From the IMG/VR virus record IMGVR_UViG_3300010155_000008, positions 1 through 54,055 of that record: 54,055 nucleotides of DNA, one strand, 5' to 3'. The notes beneath the pieces were generated by a model. That model had not been told where the DNA came from and did not search any database. It worked only from the letters and a program-made list of their open reading frames with translations. The stretch comes from a virus. Positions 47,140 to 53,920 of this stretch are shown here, one piece after another. Every line of letters starts with the position of its first letter. Within the stretch, counting starts at the first letter, position 1. A program made the translations under genes and the position numbers.

Positions 47140-48119
47140 ATTAATTGTTTTAATAATGGCAATAAGGTTTCCCTAGTTTTAGATAAACCATAAGTTTTAA
47201 TGGAATCAGATAAATCTTTTTCCATATCAAGAATTACATAATCAAAATTATATTTTTCTTTGTATCTTTTCATAGATTTAATTCCTGGTTCATCATTATC
47301 AAATAAAACAAATATTTTTTCATACTTTAATATTATACTTTTGAGCATACTCTCTGGTATTAAAGTATTCTCACTATCAGGTGCAATTGATTCTGCATCA
47401 TTTAACTTTAACCTATTAAATGCCATTAGATCTTTTAAAGAAGACGTAATTACAAGATATTTTTTATCATAGTTTAATTGGTCAGAACCTTGAATATAGT
47501 TTTTGACTTTAATAAACTTTTTATCAGATACTTTGGGTTGATAAACTTTATACAATGTACCATCATCTTTAAAATAACCATATAGGCTAAGACCTTTAAT
47601 AGCAATTGAACTTTCTTTACCTTTATCATCTTCTTTTGTCATCTTATAGTACTGCAATGGAGCTACATTATATTTTTCAAGAAGTCTAGACCCAATATTA
47701 AACTTAGTCCAATATTTTTGATCAATAGTTGTCCAATGTCTTATTTCATAATCAGTGACTTTATATCTACTATGAGATTTATATTCTTGAATTGGGTTAT
47801 AATTATTAGTAAGAATATATTCATTATAATCTTGAATTAACTTCATGGCAGCTTGACCACGAGTTTTAAGGTTACAAAATACTTTTACTAGTTCCACTGA
47901 ATCACCTTGTAAACCAGAAGAAAAATCTTTGAATTTATATTTATCTCTACTAATATCAAAGTAAATACACATAGAAGGAATTCTTTCTTTTGTATTAACT
48001 ATAGATTTAATTTTTACATCTTGACCATTAAGTTTGTTTGATAATCCTAAATAATATTCAAAAGGCCAACCCGCAGGTATATCTTTTAAACTAGAAATTA
48101 AATTTTTTGTTGAAATCAT
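47136..48119 (-). CDS. DnaG-type primase-like protein with degenerate motifs
   Basis: A 327-residue protein with primase architecture. I chose the ATG at 48119: the longer frame needs a TTG at 48152 that lies in the loop of a hairpin. Residues 61-73 (YKFKDFSSGLQGD) sit where DnaG proteins have their zinc-ribbon knuckle, but the cysteines are absent. The Toprim part is LVITSSLKDLMAF (220s) and FVLFDNDEPGIKSM (D274, D276). The usual glutamate of the first Toprim motif is replaced by Ser226; Asp230 and the DxD pair remain. The same arrangement is what I recall for crAss-like primases. It presumably primes or helps prime DNA synthesis with the DnaB-like helicase, but activity is less certain. Confidence 0.78.
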   Translation of the reverse strand: MISTKNLISSLKDIPAGWPFEYYLGLSNKLNGQDVKIKSIVNTKERIPSMCIYFDISRDKYKFKDFSSGLQGDSVELVKVFCNLKTRGQAAMKLIQDYNEYILTNNYNPIQEYKSHSRYKVTDYEIRHWTTIDQKYWTKFNIGSRLLEKYNVAPLQYYKMTKEDDKGKESSIAIKGLSLYGYFKDDGTLYKVYQPKVSDKKFIKVKNYIQGSDQLNYDKKYLVITSSLKDLMAFNRLKLNDAESIAPDSENTLIPESMLKSIILKYEKIFVLFDNDEPGIKSMKRYKEKYNFDYVILDMEKDLSDSIKTYGLSKTRETLLPLLKQLI

Positions 48120-48138
48120 AAAAATTAATTTAGATAAT

Positions 48139-48166
48139 AAAGGGGAAACCAATTGACTTCCCCTTT
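48139..48166 (-). terminator. Hairpin between SSB-like and primase-like genes
   Basis: Two perfect 9-base arms (48139-48147 and 48158-48166, core GGGG/CCCC) with a 10-base loop lie 19 bases before the primase ATG. On the minus strand the following bases are AU-rich (AUUAUCUAAAUU) but lack a continuous U run. It could be a partial terminator, an mRNA-end stabiliser for the SSB-like message or a brake on primase translation. Confidence 0.6.
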
Positions 48167-48185
48167 CTATAATGTTAATTATAAA

Positions 48186-48869
48186 TTAGTCAAGATTAAA
48201 ATCTGAACTAGTTTTCAGTGGAATTGATAAATCATCATCATTACCAAAAGATTCAACTGGTTTGTTCTCAATCTTTCTTAAATGTTTTGATTCATCATAA
48301 GGAAGTATATTTTCTGCATTTGGAGCATAGCCATACTTTCTATTTTGTGCTTTTGCAAACCAGCAGTCATATGCAATATAACCTGATTTGTTTTCATATT
48401 CTTTTCCTGCTAAACAAGTATGTAAATATTTATCTTGATAGGGAGCTGTTTCATTAAAAGCTTTTACAAAGTCTTCAATTGTTTCATGTTGGTTATCTTG
48501 TTCAGTAAACCAATCAGTAATACCTAAAGCTGCAGAAAAATTCTTTAACCATACTAAAAGAGATCTATCTCTTTCAATTTTAATTCCTGATTTGGTTTCT
48601 CCATCAGCAAATGCATATTGACTTGCCTTTACTCTTCCTATTTGACCTTCATATCTACCTTTACTTTCATCATTTCTATCTTTCATAAAACCTTCAAAAC
48701 CTTCAATTGGTTTAGTTTCCATTTCTAATATTAGATGATACGCCCCTTCTATAAATTTAAATTCATCTAATCTTACACTATTAATTTTTAATTCATGATT
48801 TCCTGGAGCAATTGTTTTAGGCATGCTGCTCCCGCTACCTGTGGATAAATCTGTTGTACTTAAAGCCAT
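48186..48869 (-). CDS. Phage single-stranded-DNA-binding-like protein
   Basis: A 227-residue protein. An N-terminal linker is followed by a beta-rich domain (GNHELKINSVRLDEF, AYHLILEMET) of the kind seen in phage SSB-like proteins with an OB fold, and a C-terminal flexible acidic tail (GNDDDLSIPL then SSDFNLD). These proteins coat single-stranded DNA and recruit partners through the tail. It sits directly downstream of the Sak4-like ATPase gene and upstream of the primase-like gene, as expected for a recombination and replication set. A hairpin follows it, which may stabilise its message. SSB identity rests on fold pattern and context; no short diagnostic motif exists. Confidence 0.7.
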   Translation of the reverse strand: MALSTTDLSTGSGSSMPKTIAPGNHELKINSVRLDEFKFIEGAYHLILEMETKPIEGFEGFMKDRNDESKGRYEGQIGRVKASQYAFADGETKSGIKIERDRSLLVWLKNFSAALGITDWFTEQDNQHETIEDFVKAFNETAPYQDKYLHTCLAGKEYENKSGYIAYDCWFAKAQNRKYGYAPNAENILPYDESKHLRKIENKPVESFGNDDDLSIPLKTSSDFNLD

Positions 48870-48897
48870 TTGATTTTTTTTAAATTATTAATTAAGT

Positions 48898-49623
48898 TTA
48901 TTTATATATTCTATTCCAGTGAGTTTTTATCTCACCACTCATTACTTGCATTTCAGAAATTACTATTTCTTTATTTCTTAAGTGGTCAGGTCTTGCACCA
49001 CATGTTACATTATCATTATTATTAAAATTGATAAATACTTTGTTACCTTTTCTATACATGTATCCAATTGCATCTGAATTAGCACAAATTAAGGATTTTA
49101 TTTTTCCAGTGAGATCAATATTAGCAGCCATAACCATTTCTCCTTTATCATCTACAACTTTGTCTTTGATGTGTCCTGATAAGATAATATGTGGTGCTAA
49201 GGTGTCAATAAAATCTAAAACTTGAAAGAATGCTTGCCTAATATACAAATATCCTGCACCATTTGCTAGAGTTATTACATTATCACCATCATAATTTTTT
49301 CCCATAGCTGTTTTCTTATATAATTTTACTGCTAAGGGCATTACCATTTCTTCTAATGCGGTTACTGTATCTACAGTAACATAATCATAAGGTTTATCTG
49401 CGTCTTTAATTGCTTTTCCAGCATCTAGTAAGTCTTGTAAATTGTTAATTTTAACTTTTAATGCTTCAACATATTCAGCTCCATTTTCTAAATCTAATAT
49501 AAGATTATTTTTTAATCCTGCATATGCTGTTGTTTTACCTGTTTTAGGTTTACTATAAATAATTAATCTCTTAGGATTAACTCTTTCTATTTTTACTTTT
49601 GTTGTTGGAAGTACTATGCTCAT
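48898..49623 (-). CDS. Sak4-like RecA-fold ATPase
   Basis: A 241-residue RecA-fold ATPase. Walker A is SKPKTGKTT (residues 24-32) after a short beta strand (RLIIY); Walker B is YVTVDTVTAL (D85). Further features are a Gln-containing helix region and LSGHIKDKVVDDKGE, which matches the strand-turn of the phage nucleotide-binding (AAA_24) family that includes Sak4 annealing proteins. In phages these ATPases promote single-strand annealing or homologous pairing with the phage SSB, whose probable gene is immediately downstream. The start overlaps the upstream 210 aa gene stop (ATGA). All core motifs look intact. Confidence 0.85.
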   Translation of the reverse strand: MSIVLPTTKVKIERVNPKRLIIYSKPKTGKTTAYAGLKNNLILDLENGAEYVEALKVKINNLQDLLDAGKAIKDADKPYDYVTVDTVTALEEMVMPLAVKLYKKTAMGKNYDGDNVITLANGAGYLYIRQAFFQVLDFIDTLAPHIILSGHIKDKVVDDKGEMVMAANIDLTGKIKSLICANSDAIGYMYRKGNKVFINFNNNDNVTCGARPDHLRNKEIVISEMQVMSGEIKTHWNRIYK

Positions 49624-50252
49624 TTTATTTTTGTTATTTTGTGTGATAATATATCTGAAAGATTATTTAATTCAAATGCAATTTTTAAAAGAACTGATTT
49701 AAGATCTTCATTAATATTATCTTTATTAACATCATCTTCTTTCCAAGGAACATAATTAGGATCATCTTCTTCTTTTTTCTTTAACCCTACTTCAAGATAT
49801 TCTTTAGCAAAATTTGGAAAATCTGCTTCTTGTGTTTCTATTTCTTTAGGGGGGTGTTTTAAATAATCTTGATAAGAATTATAAGGTATTTCTTTACCGG
49901 TTTTTTTATCAATTACAACAAGTTCTTCAACGGGAACAATATATACTTCATAGTCATTACCTGATTTACTTGTTTTTTGTTCTAAAGGATATTCTTCTTT
50001 ATAAAAAGGATTATATTTTAGCTTATACAATGTATGTGTTGTATCTTCTGAAACTCCATTAAAATCACTAAATTCTGTATATATATCTTTACCTTGCTTT
50101 AATTCATTTGGAAAAAATTGCATTTTAAGCTCTTCTCCTGGAGGAGCCCATGCAGATTTAGCAACAAAAAAAGGATCAATAATTTTAAATTTTTTAAAAG
50201 TTGGCAAATGTGTTGCCATAAGAATTTTTGTATTCTCTTGTCTTGTATTCAT
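49620..50252 (-). CDS. Unrecognised protein, 210 aa
   Basis: A 210-residue protein that I do not recognise. It begins with a helical segment, then a beta-rich part with APPGEELKMQFFP and YKLKYNPFYKEEYPL, followed by PVEELVVIDKKTGKEIPYN. The C-terminal 60 residues are charged and helical (Glu/Lys/Asp with an ELNNLSDILSHK end). No catalytic or binding motif stands out. It lies between the DnaB-like helicase and Sak4-like ATPase genes with 4-base overlaps on both sides, so it is made with them and probably takes part in replication or recombination; that is inference. Confidence 0.68.
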   Translation of the reverse strand: MNTRQENTKILMATHLPTFKKFKIIDPFFVAKSAWAPPGEELKMQFFPNELKQGKDIYTEFSDFNGVSEDTTHTLYKLKYNPFYKEEYPLEQKTSKSGNDYEVYIVPVEELVVIDKKTGKEIPYNSYQDYLKHPPKEIETQEADFPNFAKEYLEVGLKKKEEDDPNYVPWKEDDVNKDNINEDLKSVLLKIAFELNNLSDILSHKITKIK

Positions 50253-51259
50253 ATATTAATTTTTGTATTGGTTTGTGTATTACCTGGTGTATTCATTTCT
50301 ATTATTCTTATTGTATTTCTATCTAATTTAAAGAAACTCATTCTTGTATCCCCATTTCTACATTTTAAGAAATGAAATACTAAAGTATCTGGATCAATGA
50401 TTTGAAATCTTTCAGGACCATAATATCTAATTTTTCTAGCAGCTGGTTTATTAATACCTACTACTATATCAGCATGTTGCAATAATGCATCAGCTCCAAA
50501 TAAATCAGAATCTAAAACATAGTTACCATATGTACCTTCCATAGCTCTTTTAGGATCATCAATATTTCTATTAAGCTGACTTAATACAACAAATGATAGA
50601 GGATAACTTCTTTTCATAAAAGTAAGAGCTTCTCCTAAATTATATAACATTTCAAATCTATCTTTTTCATGCCTATCTCTTTTAAATAAAGCTGAATGAT
50701 CTACTGTTACTAATAATTTTGGATATATTTTTTTATCATCTTTTATTTTAACATTTTGTTCAAAGTGATAATGTATACTTGCACAAAATTCATTAACAGT
50801 ACAGGGTCTATAAACAGAATAAACTTTATTATTTTTATTTAATATACTGGTATATTGTTTACATTTATTATAAATATCTTCTTGAAGTGGTTCATATTTA
50901 CTATGTAAAATACCATAGTCTTTTTGAGTTATGGTTGAAAATGCTCTCATACCAAGAGTTTTTTCAGGCATTTCAAATTGAAATTGTAATACTTGAAAAT
51001 CTTGATCTGTATTAAGAGCAATTATTTCAGTAACAAGTTGTTCCATAAACAAAGTTTTACCGACACCTGGTCTTGCACCAACAACAGTTAGTGTATTCCA
51101 TTCTAAACCATTTAGTGTAGCATCATTAAACTTTGGCCATGCAGTTTTAAGACTTTTAATTTTACCATCCATTCTCCCTTTCATTTCTAAGAGAGCTTTT
51201 TCATAAGCACGCACTTTGCTAATAGCCTTTAAAGGCTTTGCATTGTTAAATTGTTCCAA
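50249..51259 (-). CDS. DnaB-like replicative helicase
   Basis: A 336-residue RecA-type helicase domain. KIKSLKTAWPKFNDATLNG and GLEWNTLTVVGARPGVGKT (Walker A at 61-69) match the DnaB family layout used by crAss-like phages. Later come LLVTVDHSALF (Walker B), SFVVLSQLNRN (motif 3) and FGADALLQHADIVV. It unwinds DNA ahead of the fork. The frame begins with TTG at 51257-51259, one base after the preceding stop; the first ATG is at residue 27. I keep the TTG because the upstream helix (KVRAYEKALLEM) looks like the family N-terminus. The enzyme lacks the N-terminal domain of bacterial DnaB, as is usual for these phages. Confidence 0.88.
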   Translation of the reverse strand: MEQFNNAKPLKAISKVRAYEKALLEMKGRMDGKIKSLKTAWPKFNDATLNGLEWNTLTVVGARPGVGKTLFMEQLVTEIIALNTDQDFQVLQFQFEMPEKTLGMRAFSTITQKDYGILHSKYEPLQEDIYNKCKQYTSILNKNNKVYSVYRPCTVNEFCASIHYHFEQNVKIKDDKKIYPKLLVTVDHSALFKRDRHEKDRFEMLYNLGEALTFMKRSYPLSFVVLSQLNRNIDDPKRAMEGTYGNYVLDSDLFGADALLQHADIVVGINKPAARKIRYYGPERFQIIDPDTLVFHFLKCRNGDTRMSFFKLDRNTIRIIEMNTPGNTQTNTKINI

Positions 51260-51260
51260 A

Positions 51261-51851
51261 TTATACTACTTTTTCTCTGAATATATTTTCTTCATTACAG
51301 CCACCATCATTTACCATATCGCAGTGGGTAGCTAAATCAGACTCAAATGATTTGTCTGTATTTTGTTTTCTAATAAAGTATTGGGATGTTCTCATGTATT
51401 CATAATTTTTCAATTTGTATTCTTCTACGTATTTTTCTGTTGCTTGTAATATTGTTTTCCAATCATAGTCATAAGTATCAAAAAACCATCTAAAACCTGA
51501 TTCTAGATTTTTAAGATTAGTTCTTGCATACTTACCGCTTCCAAGTTTTTTAACAGGAAATATTGAATTATATTTTTTGATATAAATATCAAATTTATCT
51601 CCCATTAAATCTTTAGAAGTTTTCTTTTTACTTTTTCTAAAGTATGAATTTAATTCTTCCATAAAGATAATACTTTTACTTGTTAACTGCAACTGTTCAT
51701 TTAACCAGTCATCAGCTTTTAATCTATGTATTTCTAAATCAGAATTAGCCAAGGCTTTAGATACAGATAACTTTTTTTTTATACAATATAATACATATAA
51801 AGAATTAGGTGTTAGCTTTTCTTTTATTAATTTATTAAATATTTCATCCAT
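51261..51851 (-). CDS. Putative replisome organiser or helicase loader
   Basis: A 196-residue protein. The N-terminal half (LTPNSLYVLYCIKKKLS, helix, ADDWL) looks like a winged-helix DNA-binding domain. The C-terminal part contains GKYARTN, then LESGFRWFFDTYDYDW, then TILQATEKYVEEY and YEYMRTSQYFI, a pattern I recognise in phage proteins encoded beside DnaB-type helicases. The likely role is origin binding or helicase loading; this is inferred from neighbours and fold. Its stop is one base from the helicase start, and it starts just one base from the uracil-DNA glycosylase stop, so the three form one unit. Several cysteines near the C-terminus are unexplained. Confidence 0.68.
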   Translation of the reverse strand: MDEIFNKLIKEKLTPNSLYVLYCIKKKLSVSKALANSDLEIHRLKADDWLNEQLQLTSKSIIFMEELNSYFRKSKKKTSKDLMGDKFDIYIKKYNSIFPVKKLGSGKYARTNLKNLESGFRWFFDTYDYDWKTILQATEKYVEEYKLKNYEYMRTSQYFIRKQNTDKSFESDLATHCDMVNDGGCNEENIFREKVV

Positions 51852-51852
51852 A

Positions 51853-52566
51853 TTACCAAGTTATTTTTTCGCCATATAAGTTATACATAATATTATTAAT
51901 ATCATTAAAGATATTTTCACAATCCCATTGAGAATCATCTAAATAAGCAGCAGATGCAGGATGACTTATTGAAAATTTATAATTCATATCATGAATTAAA
52001 TCTTTCCAATCTTGAGCTTGCTTACCTATATAGACATATACTAATCCTGTGTGTGCAAAACTAAAATAATCAAATAAATATGCTAAAAAAGGTTTCCATA
52101 TAGGATAATGTTGTCCTGGTTTACCTATAGTAGTAGTTAATGCAGTGTTTAGCATTAATATTCCTTGATTAGACCATCTAGTTAAATTTGGATCATAAGA
52201 TTGTCCAACACCATCATATACAGTTTTATTAACTGCATTTAATAAATATCTAAGTTGAGGATGTTGTTCCATTGTATTACTACAACTAAATGCAATACCA
52301 TCAGCTATACCAAGTTCTGGATAAGGATCTTGCCCTATCATTATGATTTTTAGTTTATCATAAGGACATTCTTCAAATGCTTTAAATAATTGACTAAGTT
52401 TAGGAGTAAATCTTTTACTATCTTTTGATAAAGTTACTAACTGAATAATAATATTTTCAAAATCAGTGCTAAATATAAAAGATTTAAGAATTTTATCCCA
52501 TCCTGATGGTTCTAATTTTTTAAATAATTTTTGTTTAATTTCATTTATGTCTATAGTTTTTGTCAT
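51853..52566 (-). CDS. ung: Family 1 uracil-DNA glycosylase
   Basis: A 237-residue enzyme that removes uracil from DNA. The water-activating motif is GQDPYP (residues 78-83, D80); GIAFSCSN provides the uracil-stacking Phe; GILMLNTALT is the conserved central segment; SHPASAAY near residues 201-208 holds the catalytic H202. The only deviation in the first motif is Pro for the usual His at the end of GQDPYH. Length is normal for family 1. A glycosylase of this family is known in crAss-like phages. It may protect an AT-rich phage genome from uracil or act against a host defence. It begins 30 bases from the divergent plus-strand gene. Confidence 0.95.
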   Translation of the reverse strand: MTKTIDINEIKQKLFKKLEPSGWDKILKSFIFSTDFENIIIQLVTLSKDSKRFTPKLSQLFKAFEECPYDKLKIIMIGQDPYPELGIADGIAFSCSNTMEQHPQLRYLLNAVNKTVYDGVGQSYDPNLTRWSNQGILMLNTALTTTIGKPGQHYPIWKPFLAYLFDYFSFAHTGLVYVYIGKQAQDWKDLIHDMNYKFSISHPASAAYLDDSQWDCENIFNDINNIMYNLYGEKITW

Positions 52567-52596
52567 ATTTTGTTTATATTTGATAAAAATTAAATA

Positions 52597-52929
52597 ATGG
52601 AAAGTAAAAAAATTAAAGAAATGAAAGATGATGCTTTATTAAATGTAAAAGTTAATAAAACTTATTATTTAATGACCAAAGCTTCAATATTTACAGTTTT
52701 TAAAGAACTTTATGATGAATCAGGAAATCCTGAAGAATTTATAAAACAAATAGTTTCTCAAGAATATAAAAATATGAATGATAAAGAAAGACTTTTTTAT
52801 ACTTTAAGTTTACTTATTGGTGAAATAGAAAAGCAAGCTTTAGAAACTGATTCTTTTATTGAAAAAAATGTAGATATTAAAGACATTAAAAAAGATTTAA
52901 TATCAAAAGTTAAATCTAATGAAGACTAA
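52597..52929 (+). CDS. Small acidic helical protein encoded against the block
   Basis: A 110-residue protein of unknown function, and the only plus-strand gene among the replication genes. It is helix-rich: DDALLNVKVNKTYYLMTKA, then AIF-like hydrophobic turns, LFYTLSLLIGEIEKQAL, and an acidic/Lys C-terminus. The opening DALLNVKV-type strand followed by a helix resembles a small conserved family in crAss-like phages. No good minus-strand frame fills this gap, which supports it as real. It lies in a divergent arrangement with the glycosylase gene (30 bases between starts) and its last 14 bases overlap the end of the 120 aa minus-strand gene. A promoter in the 30-base gap is needed; a TATATTTG sequence at 52575-52582 is weak support. 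Confidence 0.72.
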   Translation: MESKKIKEMKDDALLNVKVNKTYYLMTKASIFTVFKELYDESGNPEEFIKQIVSQEYKNMNDKERLFYTLSLLIGEIEKQALETDSFIEKNVDIKDIKKDLISKVKSNED

Positions 52930-53278
52930 CATTATAAAATTCTCCTATTTCAATACAAGTTTGTATAGCTTGACTTAATTCTTCTTTATTACAATCAGCA
53001 AAGGATTTTATTTCTCCAGCTATTATAAGACCTGCATTTTCTTTTACAAGTTTTTTCATGTCATCAAAACTATAACCACTTTCTTTAGCTAATTCTCTAA
53101 TACATTTATGCACTTTTGAAATTTGTGCACCACTTCCATTATTTTCTGATAATGACATAAATATATCAACTTCTTGACCTTCAACAAGTTTATCAATAAA
53201 TAAATTATATTTTAATTTATCTAATTCTTTTGGATAAATTAATTTACCCTCTTCAAGTTTTAATTTTGCTGAAAACAT
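52916..53278 (-). CDS. Conserved phage protein, possibly recombination-related, 120 aa
   Basis: A 120-residue protein. The layout (short strands, EGQEVDIFMSL, GAQISKVHKCIRELAKESG, then a helical C-terminus) resembles a small protein family common in Bacteroidota phages in which a Gln/Lys-containing helix follows a beta hairpin; NinB-type recombination proteins have a similar pattern, but the similarity is too weak to name it. Its start overlaps the 84 aa gene by 19 bases. It ends in TAG, the only TAG stop seen in the window, inside the overlap with the plus-strand 110 aa gene. Confidence 0.65.
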   Translation of the reverse strand: MFSAKLKLEEGKLIYPKELDKLKYNLFIDKLVEGQEVDIFMSLSENNGSGAQISKVHKCIRELAKESGYSFDDMKKLVKENAGLIIAGEIKSFADCNKEELSQAIQTCIEIGEFYNVSLH

Positions 53279-53514
53279 AATACCATTTTTTTTAATTGTT
53301 TAATAGATTCAGTATTTTTAATTTTAGCTTGAGGCCAATCCCAATTGCGTACATACCAATTATCATTTTCTACTTCATCATCTGCAACAGATGTTAATGA
53401 TAATCCTGGCATTATATCTAAGGTATAATAGTAATAATCATAACCATTACCACTTTCTGCATCAGGAACATCTGTACGTATAAAATTTAATTTTATTAAT
53501 TCTTTTTCACTCAT
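53260..53514 (-). CDS. Small conserved protein with Tyr-rich strand, 84 aa
   Basis: An 84-residue protein of unknown function. Segments KLNFIRTD, YDYYYYTLDI, LSLTSVADDE and DNWYVRNW form alternating strands with many Tyr and Trp residues, a pattern common in small conserved phage proteins of this kind. No catalytic residues can be assigned. The gene overlaps both neighbours (8 and 19 bases), which supports a real, co-translated frame. Its TAA lies within the following gene's start region. Confidence 0.66.
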   Translation of the reverse strand: MSEKELIKLNFIRTDVPDAESGNGYDYYYYTLDIMPGLSLTSVADDEVENDNWYVRNWDWPQAKIKNTESIKQLKKMVLCFQQN

Positions 53515-53920
53515 TATTTTCTAATTTTTTTTTATTAGACCAAATATCTTTATTTAATATTTTTGTTTCATAAGATTTTCTTACTTCAACATATTTTGGT
53601 TCTTTAATATTAAATTCTCCTAGTTCTTTAATTCTTTCTTTTCTATAAAATTGAATTACTTGGGAAGCTACAAATAAATTTTCTTTATCTGTTGATTCTA
53701 ACATGCTTATTACATTGTTTGTACTTTTTTTATCAATGTATTTAAGATAGTGTAATAAACTTAATTCTGCAAGAAAAACAAAAGGTTTAAATGTATTTTT
53801 TTTTGTACCATGTACATACATATACCATAAATAATTTAAATTTTTACAGTCATCTCCATTAGTCATTTCAAAGTGTTCTTTACAAATTTTTTTAGTTAAA
53901 TTTATGATTCTTTTTTCCAT
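53507..53920 (-). CDS. Small basic protein with SxDxEN motif, 137 aa
   Basis: A 137-residue protein of unknown function, Lys-rich. The middle holds NVISMLESTDKENLFVASQV, a helical motif shared with the 498 aa and 144 aa proteins of this block. The N-terminal half contains NYLWYMYVHGTKKNTFKPF, rich in aromatics and basic residues. The start overlaps the end of the partial gene upstream by 19 bases and its TGA stop falls within the next gene's start. It is probably a protein- or nucleic-acid-binding accessory of the replication block; this is a guess from position and motif. Confidence 0.65.
   Translation of the reverse strand: MEKRIINLTKKICKEHFEMTNGDDCKNLNYLWYMYVHGTKKNTFKPFVFLAELSLLHYLKYIDKKSTNNVISMLESTDKENLFVASQVIQFYRKERIKELGEFNIKEPKYVEVRKSYETKILNKDIWSNKKKLENNE

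Noticed and set aside
48120-48152. Longer primase frame starting at TTG 48152
   Set aside because: The TTG lies in the loop of the 48139-48166 hairpin, and the 11 extra residues would be encoded by the hairpin arm and spacer. ATG at 48119 is preferred.
52575-52582. TATATTTG as a Bacteroidota-type -7 promoter element for the plus-strand gene
   Set aside because: It matches TAnnTTTG, but no TTTG lies at the usual distance upstream (nearest is 12 bases away), and such words are common in AT-rich DNA.
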